From positions 368,011 to 432,010 of the forward strand of contig JASKMD010000017.1 of the NCBI GenBank assembly GCA_030144725.1: a stretch of 64,000 bases of DNA. Reading direction: 5' to 3'. Positions 21,947 through 33,875 of the stretch are shown here, piece after piece. The DNA is from Haematococcus lacustris (lineage: Eukaryota > Chlorophyta > Chlorophyceae > Chlamydomonadales > Haematococcaceae). Numbering within the stretch: the first letter of the stretch is position 1; each line of letters starts with the position of its first letter. The notes under the pieces were generated by a model, which was given only the letters and a program-made list of their open reading frames with translations, searched no databases and was not told the DNA's origin. A program made the translations under genes and the position numbers.

Positions 21947-24900
21947 ATGCGCACCAGCACCCTGAACACTCGTACCAAGTCTCTTCTTAAGCCGAGCAGC
22001 CTCGGTTCTAGATGCAGCTGCGCACGACCTGCCTGCATGCGACCCGGTTTGCTGCCAGCTGGACGCCTATCCTGCCGGCGGCCCGCGGCATTGACTCTCA
22101 GCGCAGAAGCACACACCAACGAGGCAAGTGCTTGTGTGTAGCACAGACAACCCATGAGCATGATTGGAGATAGCTGACCAGATGGTCCGTGCCTGCACCT
22201 TCAGTCTGAGGAAGAACGTGTATCACGAATAAGAGCACAAGTTACCAGACGTATCAAAACATTGGGCGAACAGGGAGCAGCAAAGGAGGCAATCAAGGTA
22301 TTAAGCCATCCAGGGCTTGTCCTCATCAGCTTCGCATGTCTTGGTGGCTGCTTTCTGCATCGTAATGCATCACTGTCCAATGCTGGCATACATCCTGCAG
22401 GAGCTGACAAGCCTAAATGCATTGGGCATCGCGCCAGACACTCAAGCAGCCACGGCCCTGCTGTCTGCATGCCTGAGAGACATGGAGCTCGCTCAATCCG
22501 TATTCGACGAGCTTTTTGGTAAGGGTGTGTGCGCTGAGCCAACTGAGTTGCTGCTTGGCTCAGAGGTGCCTAGAGAGCCAATTTGAGGAATCCTGTCGTC
22601 GTGGGCCGAAGGGCAGGGGCAGGGTAGGGCCTGTATAACAGCATGCCAGGCGACCTGCAGCTAACAGCCAGGGACCATCAGCTGCCAGTGGCGTCACTGA
22701 CACTGATTCCATGGCACTGTGGCACGCGTGTGTGGACATATGAGCGACGTGCAGCTGCCAACATTTCACCTCCTGGATGTTCAGGCACATCAACCGGCAC
22801 CCACTCCCTTGATGACACCAAGCTGCCGCATTGACCACTGCAAACACACTGATGACACGTGCACTGGTTCCCACTGTTGCATGTGTGACGTTGCATTGCA
22901 CCATGCGCTGCAGTTGACTTCCTCCAGCCTGATGAGATCACCTTTGCGGTGTTGCTGCGAGGCTATGGCACTCGCAAACCAGCTGACTGGGTCAAGATGG
23001 ACAGCGTGCTGACCACCATGCGCACAAAGTACAACATGGAGCCAACAGCAAGTGGGTATGCACACCATCACCAAGGTCATACTCGTTGCTCATCACCACC
23101 CCGGTGCACAGTAGCATTCGTACTCAGTGCACACTGCACATGCAAAGCAAAGTGGTCCTGTATGTCACACTCCAGCACTCCAGACATCATTTTCCACAGC
23201 TTTGAGGGAAGTGAGTGCTTTCAGGAGGAGCATCAACCAGCACCTTGGCCCTCAACCTTGAGCCTTCATTGCAGTCGAACACACTAGTTGTGGACCACTA
23301 CAAAACAGTGTTTTTGTCTGTGTGGAGTTCCCATCGCATGGCATGCTCATGGCCTATACATGGCATACACATGGTCATGGTCGCCTACCATCTACAACAT
23401 TGCCTGACCCCTGTTACAGGGCTACACCGTAGAGTTGGCATGACAAATCATGCACTAATGTAAGCTGATGACAGCTCAAGAAAGGGGGCACACACTACAG
23501 TGCCGCAGCAGGCTGGGCCTTGGGTGGCTTGTCTTGCACTCGCTTGTAGCCCAGGCCAGGGTACTCCTTGCCCTTGGCTGGCAGCGCTCCCTGCTCTGGC
23601 CAGTAGCACAGCTCCAGTGGGCGCCACTTGCTCTCCCCAATGCGCTGCATGTTCAATGCTGCATTGCAGTCCCTGTCCAGCCACCTGCCTGGCTGCGGTG
23701 CTGGCTTGGCTTTGGGAACCTTGCCCTTGCCTTTTCCTTTGCCCTTGATGGGCTGGCTGTGCTTAGCTGCCTCTGGCTCAGCCTTGGTGCGCTTGCTGCG
23801 CTTGGCTGGCAGGGGAGTGCTGGGCCCAGGCTCTGAGGCTGCTGCCTGTGTGGCTGCCTGGCTGCTGCATGGGGCCTGTGGGGGCTTACGGGGGGCCACT
23901 ATCGGGCACCACATCATGCCCCGCACCGGCAGGTCACGCTGCTGGCTCCAGGCTGCGCGCAGCAGGCGCTGGTGCACCTGCACTGCTGGGGGCTTCCAGC
24001 CTGCAGGCCTGGTGGCCCTGCGCTTGCTCAGCCGGCTCTCACAGGGCTGCTGGCCGTTCACTGCTGAGCTGACCCGGCTGGTGCGGTGCTCATCCACAAG
24101 CACCACCCTGCCCCGCCGCTGGTCTGTGCCCCTGGGCCTGCACACCACCTTGCAGCAGGCATGCAGCACCGCATCAGCACCCCAGCCTCCCCGGGTGCCA
24201 ATGCTAGCTGCTCCAAAGAACACCACCAGCTGCTTGGCACACCCATGGCGCTCCATGGCCACCTCTGCCATCTCCTCCTCCAACTGCGGTCATGCACACA
24301 AGGCATACACAGGGTGGCTGACACGGTGGCACCAGGTTGGGCATGGCACAGGCATGTCACAGGCATGTCACAGGCAACACCAACACCTTCCTACCAACCC
24401 ACCAGCTTTCAGTCCCTTACCCTCCCTCTTTCCCACCCACCCTCACCTTCTTAAAAGAACTGCTCCAGTGTCCGGTCCTCAGCTCCGTACAGCCTCAGCC
24501 GCTGCCTTGCCCACTTGGGGTCAAGGTACACCTCCCACACTGCATCCCAGGTGGCCAGGGTGACGGTGATGTGCTTCTGGTTGGCCTCCAGGGAGGTGCC
24601 GGCTGAGCTGGCTGCTGCCAGGTGCTGGAGGTGGGGCTTGATTGGAGCCAGCCACCGCTCAGTGTCACGGCGGGCATTATTCAGGCCACTGCCATGCTTG
24701 ACCTGGCCCTTTGTCAGCTTCCACCGGCGCAGCTGGTCTACCAGCAGCTGGCCTGTCGCCGGATCCCACACACCTGAGGCTGCGCTGACTGCCTGGGTGA
24801 CGCCGGGGTCAATGCCTACCCCAATCTGAGTGGCTGGGTTGAACACAAACTCTCGCTGCTCAGCTAGGCCCTTGCCAATGCGGACAGTCCCAGAGCATGG

Positions 24901-27161
24901 GCCGCTACTGCTGCTGCACTTGGGGCTGCCACTGCCAGCTTGCCTGTGCTAAACCACTTGTCCCAATGGTTGCTACGGGTTGGCTCTGCGGTGAACACCC
25001 TTTCTCTCTCCCTTGTGAGCCCCAGCTGCTGGCACACCCCGTGCAACACCCTGCTGTCCATTTTGATGAAATGCACCCCCACCCTGGCCAAGGGTGTGAG
25101 GGTGAAGGGGGGTGGGCAGGTCAGGACCCGGGGCCCCACCCTACGCCCGCCATGCTTTGGCTTGCCTGGCACGGGTGGGGTGGGTGGCTGCTGCCACTGC
25201 TCCAGGCATCGGCACACATGCACCGCATGGCGCATGCGGCAGGGCAGGGGTACGGTGTCCTGCAAGGAGTCTCCCTCCAGGGCCAGCAGTCTCCGCTGCT
25301 TGGCTGCCTCCTCTATCAGGTCGTTGACATGCGCCTTGTCCAGGTGGGCAGCCTGCAGCTCAGGGCTGTCAGTGTTTAGGCTGTACCCACACGTCAGCTT
25401 GATGAAGAGCTGAGCCTCCTCCCCGCTCCAGCCTAGCTGGGCCCTGGCAGCCTTGGCGTAGAGCTTGACATAGCGCTCTGCAGGTCAGGTCAGGTACAGG
25501 TCAGGTACAGGTTAGGTCAGGTCAGGTCTATGTCAATCAGGTCTATGTCAAGGTCCAGGTCCAGAGTCTATACACCACCACCACTTGCCTGGGTTGGAGT
25601 GGTGCTGCTGCATGGCGACCGCTAGCTGCATGGAGTGATGGCTGATGGTGTTGTGGTCACCGGTGAAGTTGACACTGCCCAGCTGCTGCAGCTTGGCTAG
25701 TAGCTCCTGGTTGCTCGGCTCATCAAAGGCTGGCTTGATGCTGTTCTGCTTTGGGCGCCCAAGCCGCCGCTGCAGCTGGTTGTAGGGGGTGAGGAAGGTG
25801 GAGTTGGCAAAGTACATGCAGAAGACCTGCAGCTGCTGCAGCATGATTGGATCTTCGCAGTCAAGGGGCATAGGTGGCCCAGTGGGTGCTGCCGGTGGAG
25901 GGCAGCAAGGCGGGCAGCAAGGCGGGCACTGGGTGGCCGCAGCGTGGGTGGTGCTGGGGCAGGCTCAGGCTCAGGCTCTGGCTCAGGATCAGGCTCTGGC
26001 TCAGCCTCAGGATCCCAGTCCATGTCCATGGCTGCTGGCTGGGCGGGGACACGCAGAGGGAGTGGGGGTAAGGGGGCAGCATTCTGTGCACGGGGAGGCT
26101 GCACGGCTGCAGGAAGAGGGGCGCGCAGCACGGCGCCACCCGGGACCTTGATGACCAGCAGCCAATTACAATCCGCAATTTGACAGGCCACTTTGACAGG
26201 CAACATTGACGGGCCAAGACAAACAGTGCGGGGGCATACACGGCGGGGGCGGGTGCGCACCTGTCGGCGCTGGGTTTTCCATTCAGCCCTTCGCTCCTCG
26301 CGTTGTTTGCCTGAAGGGGTGCTAGGACCTGCGCTGGCATGAACAGTAGCGATGTGAGCAGCGCGGAGCTCACCGGACTGCACAATTGCAGCGGACCACA
26401 TCACGACTACGACGAACCTTGTTTTCGCGGGCTTTCAATCGGATGCGGCTCTGGCTCCGCGTTACTGGGGCGCTTCCTCGGACGCATTGCGCCACTAGGC
26501 TCATATCAGCTTACACCTGCTGATACCTACGACATAGGCGATGTCACTCACTCTCGCACTCCCAAAGGGCACTCCGACCAAAGGGCACCTCCAAAGGGCA
26601 AACAGTTACCAGCACCAGGGCACCCAGGAGCATCAACCAGTACGCCCTATGGCAGCAATGTTGAGGCCTGCTCTGCATCAGCAGTGTCTTGGGTGGCCCC
26701 CTGTGGCATGCTCTTTGCCCAACAACCCTGACAGTGTGACCTGCGTCATTGCCCTACTGGCTGCACAGTCTCCTACAACGTGCTGCTGAGTGTGTGTGTA
26801 CGCACCAATGACCTTGAGAGAGGGGAGGATGTGATTGACCGCATGCACCAGGACGGTGTGGAGGTGAGTGGTGGCTGAAGGCAACCTGGACAGATGACTG
26901 GCAGGTTTTGCCACGATGGCCTCTCAGCATCACGTCACAGTGACATGAGGCACTGCTCTTAGGGCTGCAAGTCAGCTGCTCTGCTTTCCTGTATCTGGCA
27001 CCTGCTTCTACTTTCTCTGACTCTTTCATCACCCCTTGCCTCCATGCCTGGCCCTGGTGTGGGTGGTGTATGGCCTTGTTGTGCAGCCCAATGAGTTCAC
27101 AGAGGCCTGCTTGGTGCCGCGGCGGTCACTCCGTAGCTATTTCCGTAAAACGTTTAGATGA
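21947..27161 (+). CDS. Short PPR protein, probably organelle-targeted
   Basis: Six exons in continuous phase (21947-22123, 22205-22297, 22401-22518, 22914-23051, 26769-26863, 27087-27161) give 231 residues. The leader MRTSTLNTRTKSLLKPSSLG is Ser/Thr/Arg-rich without acids, like a plastid or mitochondrial transit peptide. PPR-type helical pairs follow: ELTSLNALGIAPDTQAATAL, LQPDEITFAVLLRGYG, ISYNVLLSVCVRTNDLERG and VIDRMHQDGVEPNEFTEACL. It ends RRSLRSYFRKTFR. PPR proteins bind organelle RNA; the target is unknown. Intron 1 uses a GC donor (GAG|GCAAGTG at 22124). Intron 4 is 3.7 kb because it holds a Fanzor element on the opposite strand. Length is short for the family. Confidence 0.85.
23241..26625 (-). 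mobile_element. Fanzor-carrying element, longest copy
   Basis: A 3385-bp block flanked by a perfect 15-bp direct repeat AGGAGCATCAACCAG (23226-23240 and 26626-26640). Read on minus, its 3' end is GGCTCAAGGTTGAGGGCCAA followed by GGTG. The same end recurs in shorter copies at 36593, 55727 and 57527. The 5' end carries CCCTTTGGAGGTG repeats, shared with the copy at 57527-57762. No terminal inverted repeats are visible. It lies in intron 4 of the PPR gene, antisense to it. Confidence 0.85.
23495..26487 (-). pseudogene. Second Fanzor-type gene, frame-disrupted
   Basis: The likely start gives MRPRKRPSNAEPEP, a nuclear-localisation-like opening. An exon 26261-26328 (PSTPSGKQREERRAEWKTQR) follows, then a Glu/Pro-rich stretch. 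Exons 25871-25589, 25477 to about 24448, and 24283-23495 encode the body. RuvC motif I is QIGVGIDPGVTQ, motif II RVVLVDEHRTSRVSS, motif III RWLDRDCNAALNMQRIG; all acidic residues are present. It parallels the gene at 16877-21632 (HFIKMDSRVLHGV against HVFIDTRGLYGMM) but lacks the HTDGVALSV segment. Lesions: one extra A in the run 24453-24456 creates a stop just before the splice donor, and a frame jump sits near 24862. The intron at 25588 uses a GC donor. The first exons are tentative. Confidence 0.8.
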
Positions 27162-28442
27162 GCGACACATGCAGCGGCAGTGAAGACCCCACCTCCTGCA
27201 AGCCACCAGCCCTATCAAATGATGAGGGACCTGCTGCACCAGCCCTGCCCCAAGCCTCTTTCACTTCCGCGATGCGTGTTTGCGGCGCAGCGCAGGCCAG
27301 CCTCCCACTGCTGTCGCCACCCTGCTTTGCGCAGCTGAGCCAAGCTTGAGCCAGGCCAATGGTGATGGTGTGCAACAGACAGGAGTGGGAGGGTGGAGGG
27401 GGCTGCGGTAGGCTGCGGACTTGAGCTATGAGTACGGATATGAACGTAGCTGCTTGGGCCTCAGCTGTGACGGCTGACCTGGCGGGTCTGCTGACCTGGC
27501 GGGTCTGCTATGTGCTATATTGTTTGTTATTGCTTTGCTGTGTTGCTGTGCCTGGATGTAATGGATACACAGGGCAAGGGCTATTCTATGTGACTCTGAG
27601 GTGTCTATGTGACAATACTCTTCTGATGGCTGGATGATTATGCCACTCCGTGGCCGCCCTCCCCCCTAGGGGTTCGGGACTTTCTGCAATGCACTACAAC
27701 GCTAGCTGGACAATTAAATAGTGCACATGGCGTCAGAACGAAGGCATGCAAGTTATCATTTATCAGTTGATCAGCTGGATAGTCATGGAAATTTGGCTGC
27801 TCCCTTGTGGAGACGGCAAGAGGCAATTTGGTATGTTTGCTAAATGTAGATAGCAAGGCAGGGGCAACGTGTAGTCTGCCTCCCCCGAGAGGGGCAGTTT
27901 GCAGATGGGCAGCCACAGCCTGCCTACTCCAAGGAGGGGGAGGGGACGGAGCGAGACCTGATTTAAGGTGGGGAGGGAGGGCCTATATTCGAGGGGGAGG
28001 GGGAGGGCTAGGAGGGCTTCACCTCAGAGCTGGGCAGAGCCCCAGAGCCTGGCCCAGCAATGTAAGCAATTAAGCTGTTAGTTTTGGTGGGGAGCCCAGT
28101 GGTCTGTCCCGGGAAAGTGCCATCTTCGTGGGGTTGGCAGTCATCAAGGGTGCGACCGAGGATGCTTCAATATGGTTGTAGCGGAGTGAGATTACCCACA
28201 GGCCGACATGTTGTTCCTTGTTGAATGAGTTTTGTTGGCCTGCATATGCTGATGCCACTTGTTTATGGGTACCATGGACTGCTGGCGCGGGTGCTCGACC
28301 CTGTGTGACTTCGAGCTGTCATGATGGCTCTTCAGCGGTGTGGTCGTGGCCTGCTCATGACTGTGGCAAACTCATCTGTAGTAGTTGAATACTGACCGTT
28401 GGTTCACGCACCTCTCCACTACTCCGCTCCTTTGCGGAACGG
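27162..28442. other. Intergenic, PPR 3' side to pfkB kinase start
   Basis: About 1.3 kb. It should include the PPR 3' UTR and the promoter of the next gene. Short G-rich runs (GGGGAGGGGGAGG) occur near 27940-28010. I see no coding signal. Confidence 0.45.
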
Positions 28443-31400
28443 ATGCGCCTCCTCTGCACGGTCGTAGCTTTTGGCGTGTTGGCGGGCTTGGTGCTTTATC
28501 TCGCCGCATCTATCACGAGGGTGCGCTGCCACGTGCGCGCCTGTAGCAGCTTGGCACCCGCCCAGCCTGTCATGTGCACCATAAGCCCTCACGCCGGTCC
28601 TGCGGCTAACCCCGGCTCAGGTCGACTTGACCATCGTCGGCCCAGCTACTGTGGACATTGTGCCAGATGGCAGCACACCAGTGGTACGTAACACAGCACA
28701 TACTTGTAATCCATAGATGACACTGGGTTGGCTGTACGGCTGCAATCCATAACGCATGGGACATGTCACGCATGCTGCTCAGCACCTTGGCCAGCAGCAT
28801 GCTGCTCAGCATGGGCCTGGGCATTGAGTGTGAAGTGTGATGCTGGACTGTGCCCAATGCTCTGCCATTGCTAACAGAGGGGTGTGTGTGGTCTCTCTGG
28901 AACCCTCATGACAGCATAATGAAACGCAAGGGTGTGTCAGGCTTCACCTGCATTGATATGTGTGAATGTGTCAAACTCACACCTGTTGTTTGCACACACA
29001 TATAGTCTGTAAAAACTCTGATACACAGGGCAAGGGCAATGTGACTGGTGACGTACATTATCACAAGTATGATGTCATGCTGTGACAAGCAGCCCTACCA
29101 TGCAGACACTGGCAGCGGAGTGCTGCTGTGTCTCTGTCTGCCTGTAGTATGTGTACAGTGTGCTTGCTTGTGCATCACACGCTGCCATGAGACTCCACCA
29201 TGCAGCCCCATTGGGCAAACACTGGCAGCGTTGTGTCGCCGCTCAGGGCGGCTCCGTGTCATACGCTGCCGTGGCTGCCAAGGCGCTGGGGCTGCGAGCC
29301 TGTGTTGTCACAAGTGAGTGCCAGCACAGGGAGACAACCTCACCACCACCCAGTCTGCATGCCATGCCATCACATCACATCACATGCACACTTGGCACTT
29401 GACATCACATGCACACATACACACCGGCATGCTGCTCTTGTGGATGTGCCCGGATGCTTGGTTAACTGTGTTGTGGCCACCTAGCAAACCCAGTCAGCTG
29501 CACCTGCCCGGTCCGGCCAGTCTGGCCACCAGCATCTGTCCGGTCCCCTCCTCCTGCTCACCAGCTCCTTAGGCCACACTGCATCAACGCAGGGGCTCCC
29601 GTGTAGGTCATGGCCTGCTGCCTGCCTGCCTCATCGCCTGCACCACTGTGCCGCAGCCAGCCGATGTTGGGTCCTGCATCCCTCACCGCTCCACACCTGC
29701 ATTGCTTCACAGCTGTGTTCATGGCTCTGTCAAGGGTGCACAAAGTCTCATGGGCTATGGGTGATGGTCTCATGGGTGGACCCATGGGTGCCCAGGTGGC
29801 ACTGCAGACATGGGCTGCTGCAATGCCAGCAGGGCCACACTGAGACTGCCTGCTGTGTTGCCCCGCAGCCGCAGGGCCTGGTTTCAATGCCTCTGTGTTT
29901 GATGGCCACGAGCTGCACATCGTGCCAGCGGAGCACACCCTGACCTTTGAGCACAGCTACGGCAGTGCACTGGCCGCCTTGTGGTGGGGTAAGGGGGTGC
30001 ACTCACCTGGACCAGCAGCAAGGGCAGCAGCAGCAGCAGGAGCCGCAGCAGTGGAGGCAGCAGCAGCAGCAGCTTTTGAATTTTAATAGTTTAGTCAGTG
30101 CATGAGCAGCAACTCCAAGGGTTTACAGAAATATGTGGCTGAGGGCCTGGCTTGCAGGTTGGTTTGAGGTGTGTGATGTGTGATGGGCGCAGGTCACTCA
30201 CGCAAGCTCAGAGTAACCGCGGAGCCCGGGGTCACACTCTCACGCAGCCATGTGCCCCGGCACTGCATGCGGGCACGAGTCATCCTGCTAGGGCCCCTGA
30301 CCCATGGTGACATGGACTCAGCCTCGTTCCTTAGATATGACAGTGAGTGCATGGGAGGTGGTTGGGTGGTTGATGGTTAGGTAGGGGAAACAATGGCCTC
30401 ACCATGCCTGCTTATCTAACTTATCTAACATCTAATCTAACATGCTTGTCTAACGCCTTATTTCCATTGGGGGAGGTATGCAGCATAGTTAGCAGCTTGT
30501 CCGCAGCTATGAATGAGCTGGCTATGCCCTACACCTGCCCATAGCCCATAGCTGGTGCTAACTCCAGACAAGAAAAACACAGGTTCGGCCTGGTAAGTGG
30601 CTATGTCAGTGCAGCAATAAAGGGTGCTAGAAAGAAAAGAGTTGTGGCCCTCTGATCCGACCCGACCCGTAGCTACCTGAAGGCTATCCAGGGTACACTG
30701 CTTTGTTTGTTGCTTGTTCTGCACCCCATGATTCTTGGCACTGGGGATTACCCAGTGCTGGTGTTGGCTGGCTCCTACCCTGCGCTGGTGTTATAGGCTA
30801 GGTTCCACCCTGCACTAGTGTTGTGGGCTGGCTCCCACCCTGCCCCTCCCGGCCTGGAGAGCCAGCCGGCTCTGCCCTGCCTGTGCAGGCCTTGCGGACC
30901 GCTGGTGGCGAGGGCCTCAGCAGCTGCTGGCGGTCATCGCCCAAGGCCACCAGCGCACCCTGGGGCCTCGGGGCGTGGTGCAGCAGCTGCCAACACCCTC
31001 TTCAGAGCTGATGGTGGGTTTGGCTGCCTGCGTGAAGTAGGGCGGAGGAAGGAGGGGCAGGGCTAGGAAGGAGACGGCTAGCTAGGCGTGGCAGGGCGTG
31101 GCATGGGAAAGGAGGTCGTGCTGGCGGTCTCCAGTGGCTAAACAAACATAGCATATCTGTCAAGCCAGGCAAGCTCAGGCACCGGAAACTTCAGGAATAT
31201 GACTCCAACAATATTTATATAGCAGCTGCTCACATGTGGAACCCAGGAAATGACCTTTAACAACCCTTTTGTGGCACACCTGCCTGCACCACCCATCACC
31301 AATATCACATCAACTACCGTATCCAGGCTAAGCAGCGTGGTCAAGAGGCTCCAGGCACACTACATGTCCCAGCCCGCTGGGCAGCAGCCCTAATCGCAAT

Positions 31401-33217
31401 GCGCTGTGGAGCGCTGTAGGGCTTGATTATGACAAGCTGGTGCACCTGCGGCTTACTCCGCCTAATCACCTTTTGCAGCCCCAAATAGCTTACCCTCCCA
31501 TAACTCCCCCTCACCTCACACTCTTCCGCATGCCCCATGCAGGCTGCCATGAGCCCCCGCATGTCAGTGTTCCTGTCTGATGTGGAGACGGAGGGCTGGA
31601 GTCCTGCTGACCTGGGCAGCCTGGCAGCAGGCAGCGCGCGCCTGATCGTCACCGCGGGGGCTAAGGGGGCGCAGGAGTGGGACTGGGCAGCCAGGCGCGT
31701 GAAGCAGGTGAGCTGCTGCTCACCAGGAGGTCCCCTGCCATGCCCAAGGTCCCCCGCCCTGCCCGCCCTGCCCGCCCTGCCCGCCCTGCCCGCCCTGCCC
31801 GCCCTGCCCGCCCTGCCCGCCCTGCCCGCCCTGCCCGCCCTGCCCGCCCTGCCCGCCCTGCCCGCCCTGCCCGCCCTGCCCGCCCGCCCGCCCGCCCGCC
31901 TGCCTGCCATAGGCTTAGACACAAAAGACGAGTATCTTTGGCAGCTTCTGCAATGTGGCCATGGTGGTAATGTTCGCCGACTCCCTGGTACCCGCAACCC
32001 CTGGGTGGTTAGGCAGTCAAACCCACCATCACCACCTGCTGGCCCTGGCTGTTGTCCTGCAGGTTGATGCAGTCCCTGTGGCCAACGTGGTGGACACCAA
32101 CGGGGCAGGCGACACCTTTGCCACCGCCTACATGCTGGCAGTGGCAAGAGGCCTCCCCGCCCCGGGTGCTGCTGCCGCCTGGGCTGCCAGCCGCGCCGTC
32201 ATGCAACCTCAATCATGCAAGCCGCACTGCACGGGCGACCTGCTGACCTGGGCGGACATGGAAGCTGCTGCGCATGCCGCTGCCCTTAGCATGCAGCAAG
32301 CTGCATGGGCAGAAAGACAGCAGCAGCATGCGGGGGGAGTGGCTGAAGGCCCAATTGCTCCAGAGGCGAGCGGGGGGGTAGGGGCAGCAGCAGGGGCTGG
32401 GGCAGTCCAGGGAAAGCCTGCAGCTGCCCCACTGCTGCCTCCCCCCCTCCCACCCCTCCCCCCCACCTCCAAGAGCTCAGCCCTAGCAGTAGTACTGGGA
32501 CCCCCCCCTGAGCCGTCCAGCAGCAGCGTGGACCCCGCGGGGGGCAGCCTTTGGCAAAACAGCCGGTGGGCAGCTGGGCAGAAGCTGCGCATGGACATGC
32601 AAGCGCTGTGGCCCCATGTGTGGGATGTGGTAGGGACGGCCTACCACCAAGCAGCTGCAGGGCTGCGGCAGTGCTCAGGGAAGCAGCAGGAAGGCGCGAG
32701 AGCCCCTCACCTGTCCCTGTCCTGCCTGCTGCACATCCTTAGCCGGCCACGGCTCATGCTAACCCTCCTTAGGGGCACCCAGGGGTGGGACGTCCTGTCT
32801 TGGTGTCCTATCCCACAGAGGACGCCAGCTGGCCCCACATTGCAGTCACCCAATGGTAAAGGCATGCATTGGGCAGGGCAGTGGGTCACTGCGCAGCTGT
32901 CAAACGTAGGCCGGGCGGGTAGAAGCTTGGGGTCGTGCTTTCTTCATGTCTTGGCCACTGCTGCGGGGCACACCAACTCGAGTGGGCCCATGCCAGCTTC
33001 AAAACCACCTACCATGCAAGTGCTTCAGTGTGAGGGTTCTTGTTGCATGGTGTGTGAGGGTTCAGGGGCCCCGGTGGCAGGGGAAGGCAGGGCGGGTGGG
33101 CCGGCAGCTGGGGCAGGGGTCAGGCAGCGAGACAGCAACAGTCTTGCGGATGCGGCTGCCCGAGCATTTGTGCAGCAGAGTCAAGACATGTGTGGACTGT
33201 CGAATGCGCCGGGCTGA
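28443..33217 (+). CDS. pfkB-family carbohydrate/nucleoside kinase with long C-terminal extension
   Basis: Exons 28621-28683, 29247-29313, 29869-29988, 30193-30342, 30889-31013, 31543-31707 and 32063-33217 join in consistent phase. Motifs: VDLTIVGPATVDIVPDG at the N terminus, GGSVSYAAVAAKALGLRACV (substrate lid region), LIVTAGAKGAQEW, and the C-terminal signature DTNGAGDTFATAYM with the catalytic Asp. Family members phosphorylate sugars or nucleosides with ATP; the substrate cannot be told here. A putative first exon 28443-28520 (MRLLCTVVAFGVLAGLVLYL) would add a hydrophobic N-terminal span; this is the least certain part. After the signature about 300 residues follow that are Ala/Pro/Ser-rich, far longer than usual; unrecognised introns could shorten them. 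Confidence 0.82.
31755..31895. repeat. (GCCCGCCCT)n minisatellite
   Basis: About 14 nearly perfect 9-bp units in the intron before the last pfkB exon. Confidence 0.95.
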
Positions 33218-33875
33218 TACTCGCAGGGCTGGCCTGTCTGCAACATGACCTGGCTAGTGTGCTGCTGTGCCTGATGCAAGCGTGCAAGCGTGCATATGGT
33301 CATGGTCATTGTCATGGTCATGACTTTAGTCAAGATGCCAAGCCACAAAGCTTAGGAGGCTAGTCCCCACAAGAGCTCTGGATAAGTTGTAGAGGGAGAC
33401 CTAGTAGGCAGCGGTACAGGGACACTCGATGTTTGTTGTGGAGTGCCCTATTGTGTTGTACAGTGCAGTCACTAGGTACATGAAGGTTAGATCAGGATGG
33501 GCTTTGGGCATCGCCTTTGGCATGTGCAGGACTCAGCGAAGTATAATGAAGAAGAAGAATACTCCTCCTCCGGCAGCACCGGCATGCAAAAAGGGAGGAG
33601 CTACCCGGTACTGAATATCTCTTTCCCTACTATAACTTGAGGTTATTACCGCACATCGGGCGAGCTTGGAGAGTAGTTTGGCGGTGTATGCGTGTTGTTT
33701 GCGATGCCGCCTATTTACAGTTAAGTAGGTATAACGCACAGGACTGGTGGTGGTGGTGGTGAGGATGGCTTCTGCTGGTGTGGTGATGATGACTATTGGC
33801 TGTGTCGGTAGGACGAGTCGTGGTGATGGTGGTGTCCTTGCAGGCGGGGTTCCTTGAGGTGTCGAACACTGGTGC
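33218..33875. other. Intergenic/5' UTR region with a copied tomosyn exon junction
   Basis: Includes a GGT-rich stretch followed by TCCTTGCAGGCGGGGTTCCT (about 33833-33852), closely matching the acceptor and start of tomosyn exon 3 at 36185-36215. The copy soon diverges and is probably not used. Confidence 0.6.

Noticed and set aside
23628..24563. 311-codon plus-strand ORF
   Set aside because: Antisense shadow of the second Fanzor gene and crossing its splice sites.
23241..26625. Helitron carrying a Fanzor gene
   Set aside because: Flanking 15-bp direct repeats are present, and I see no 5'-TC / CTRR-3' ends with hairpin or Rep/helicase sequence.
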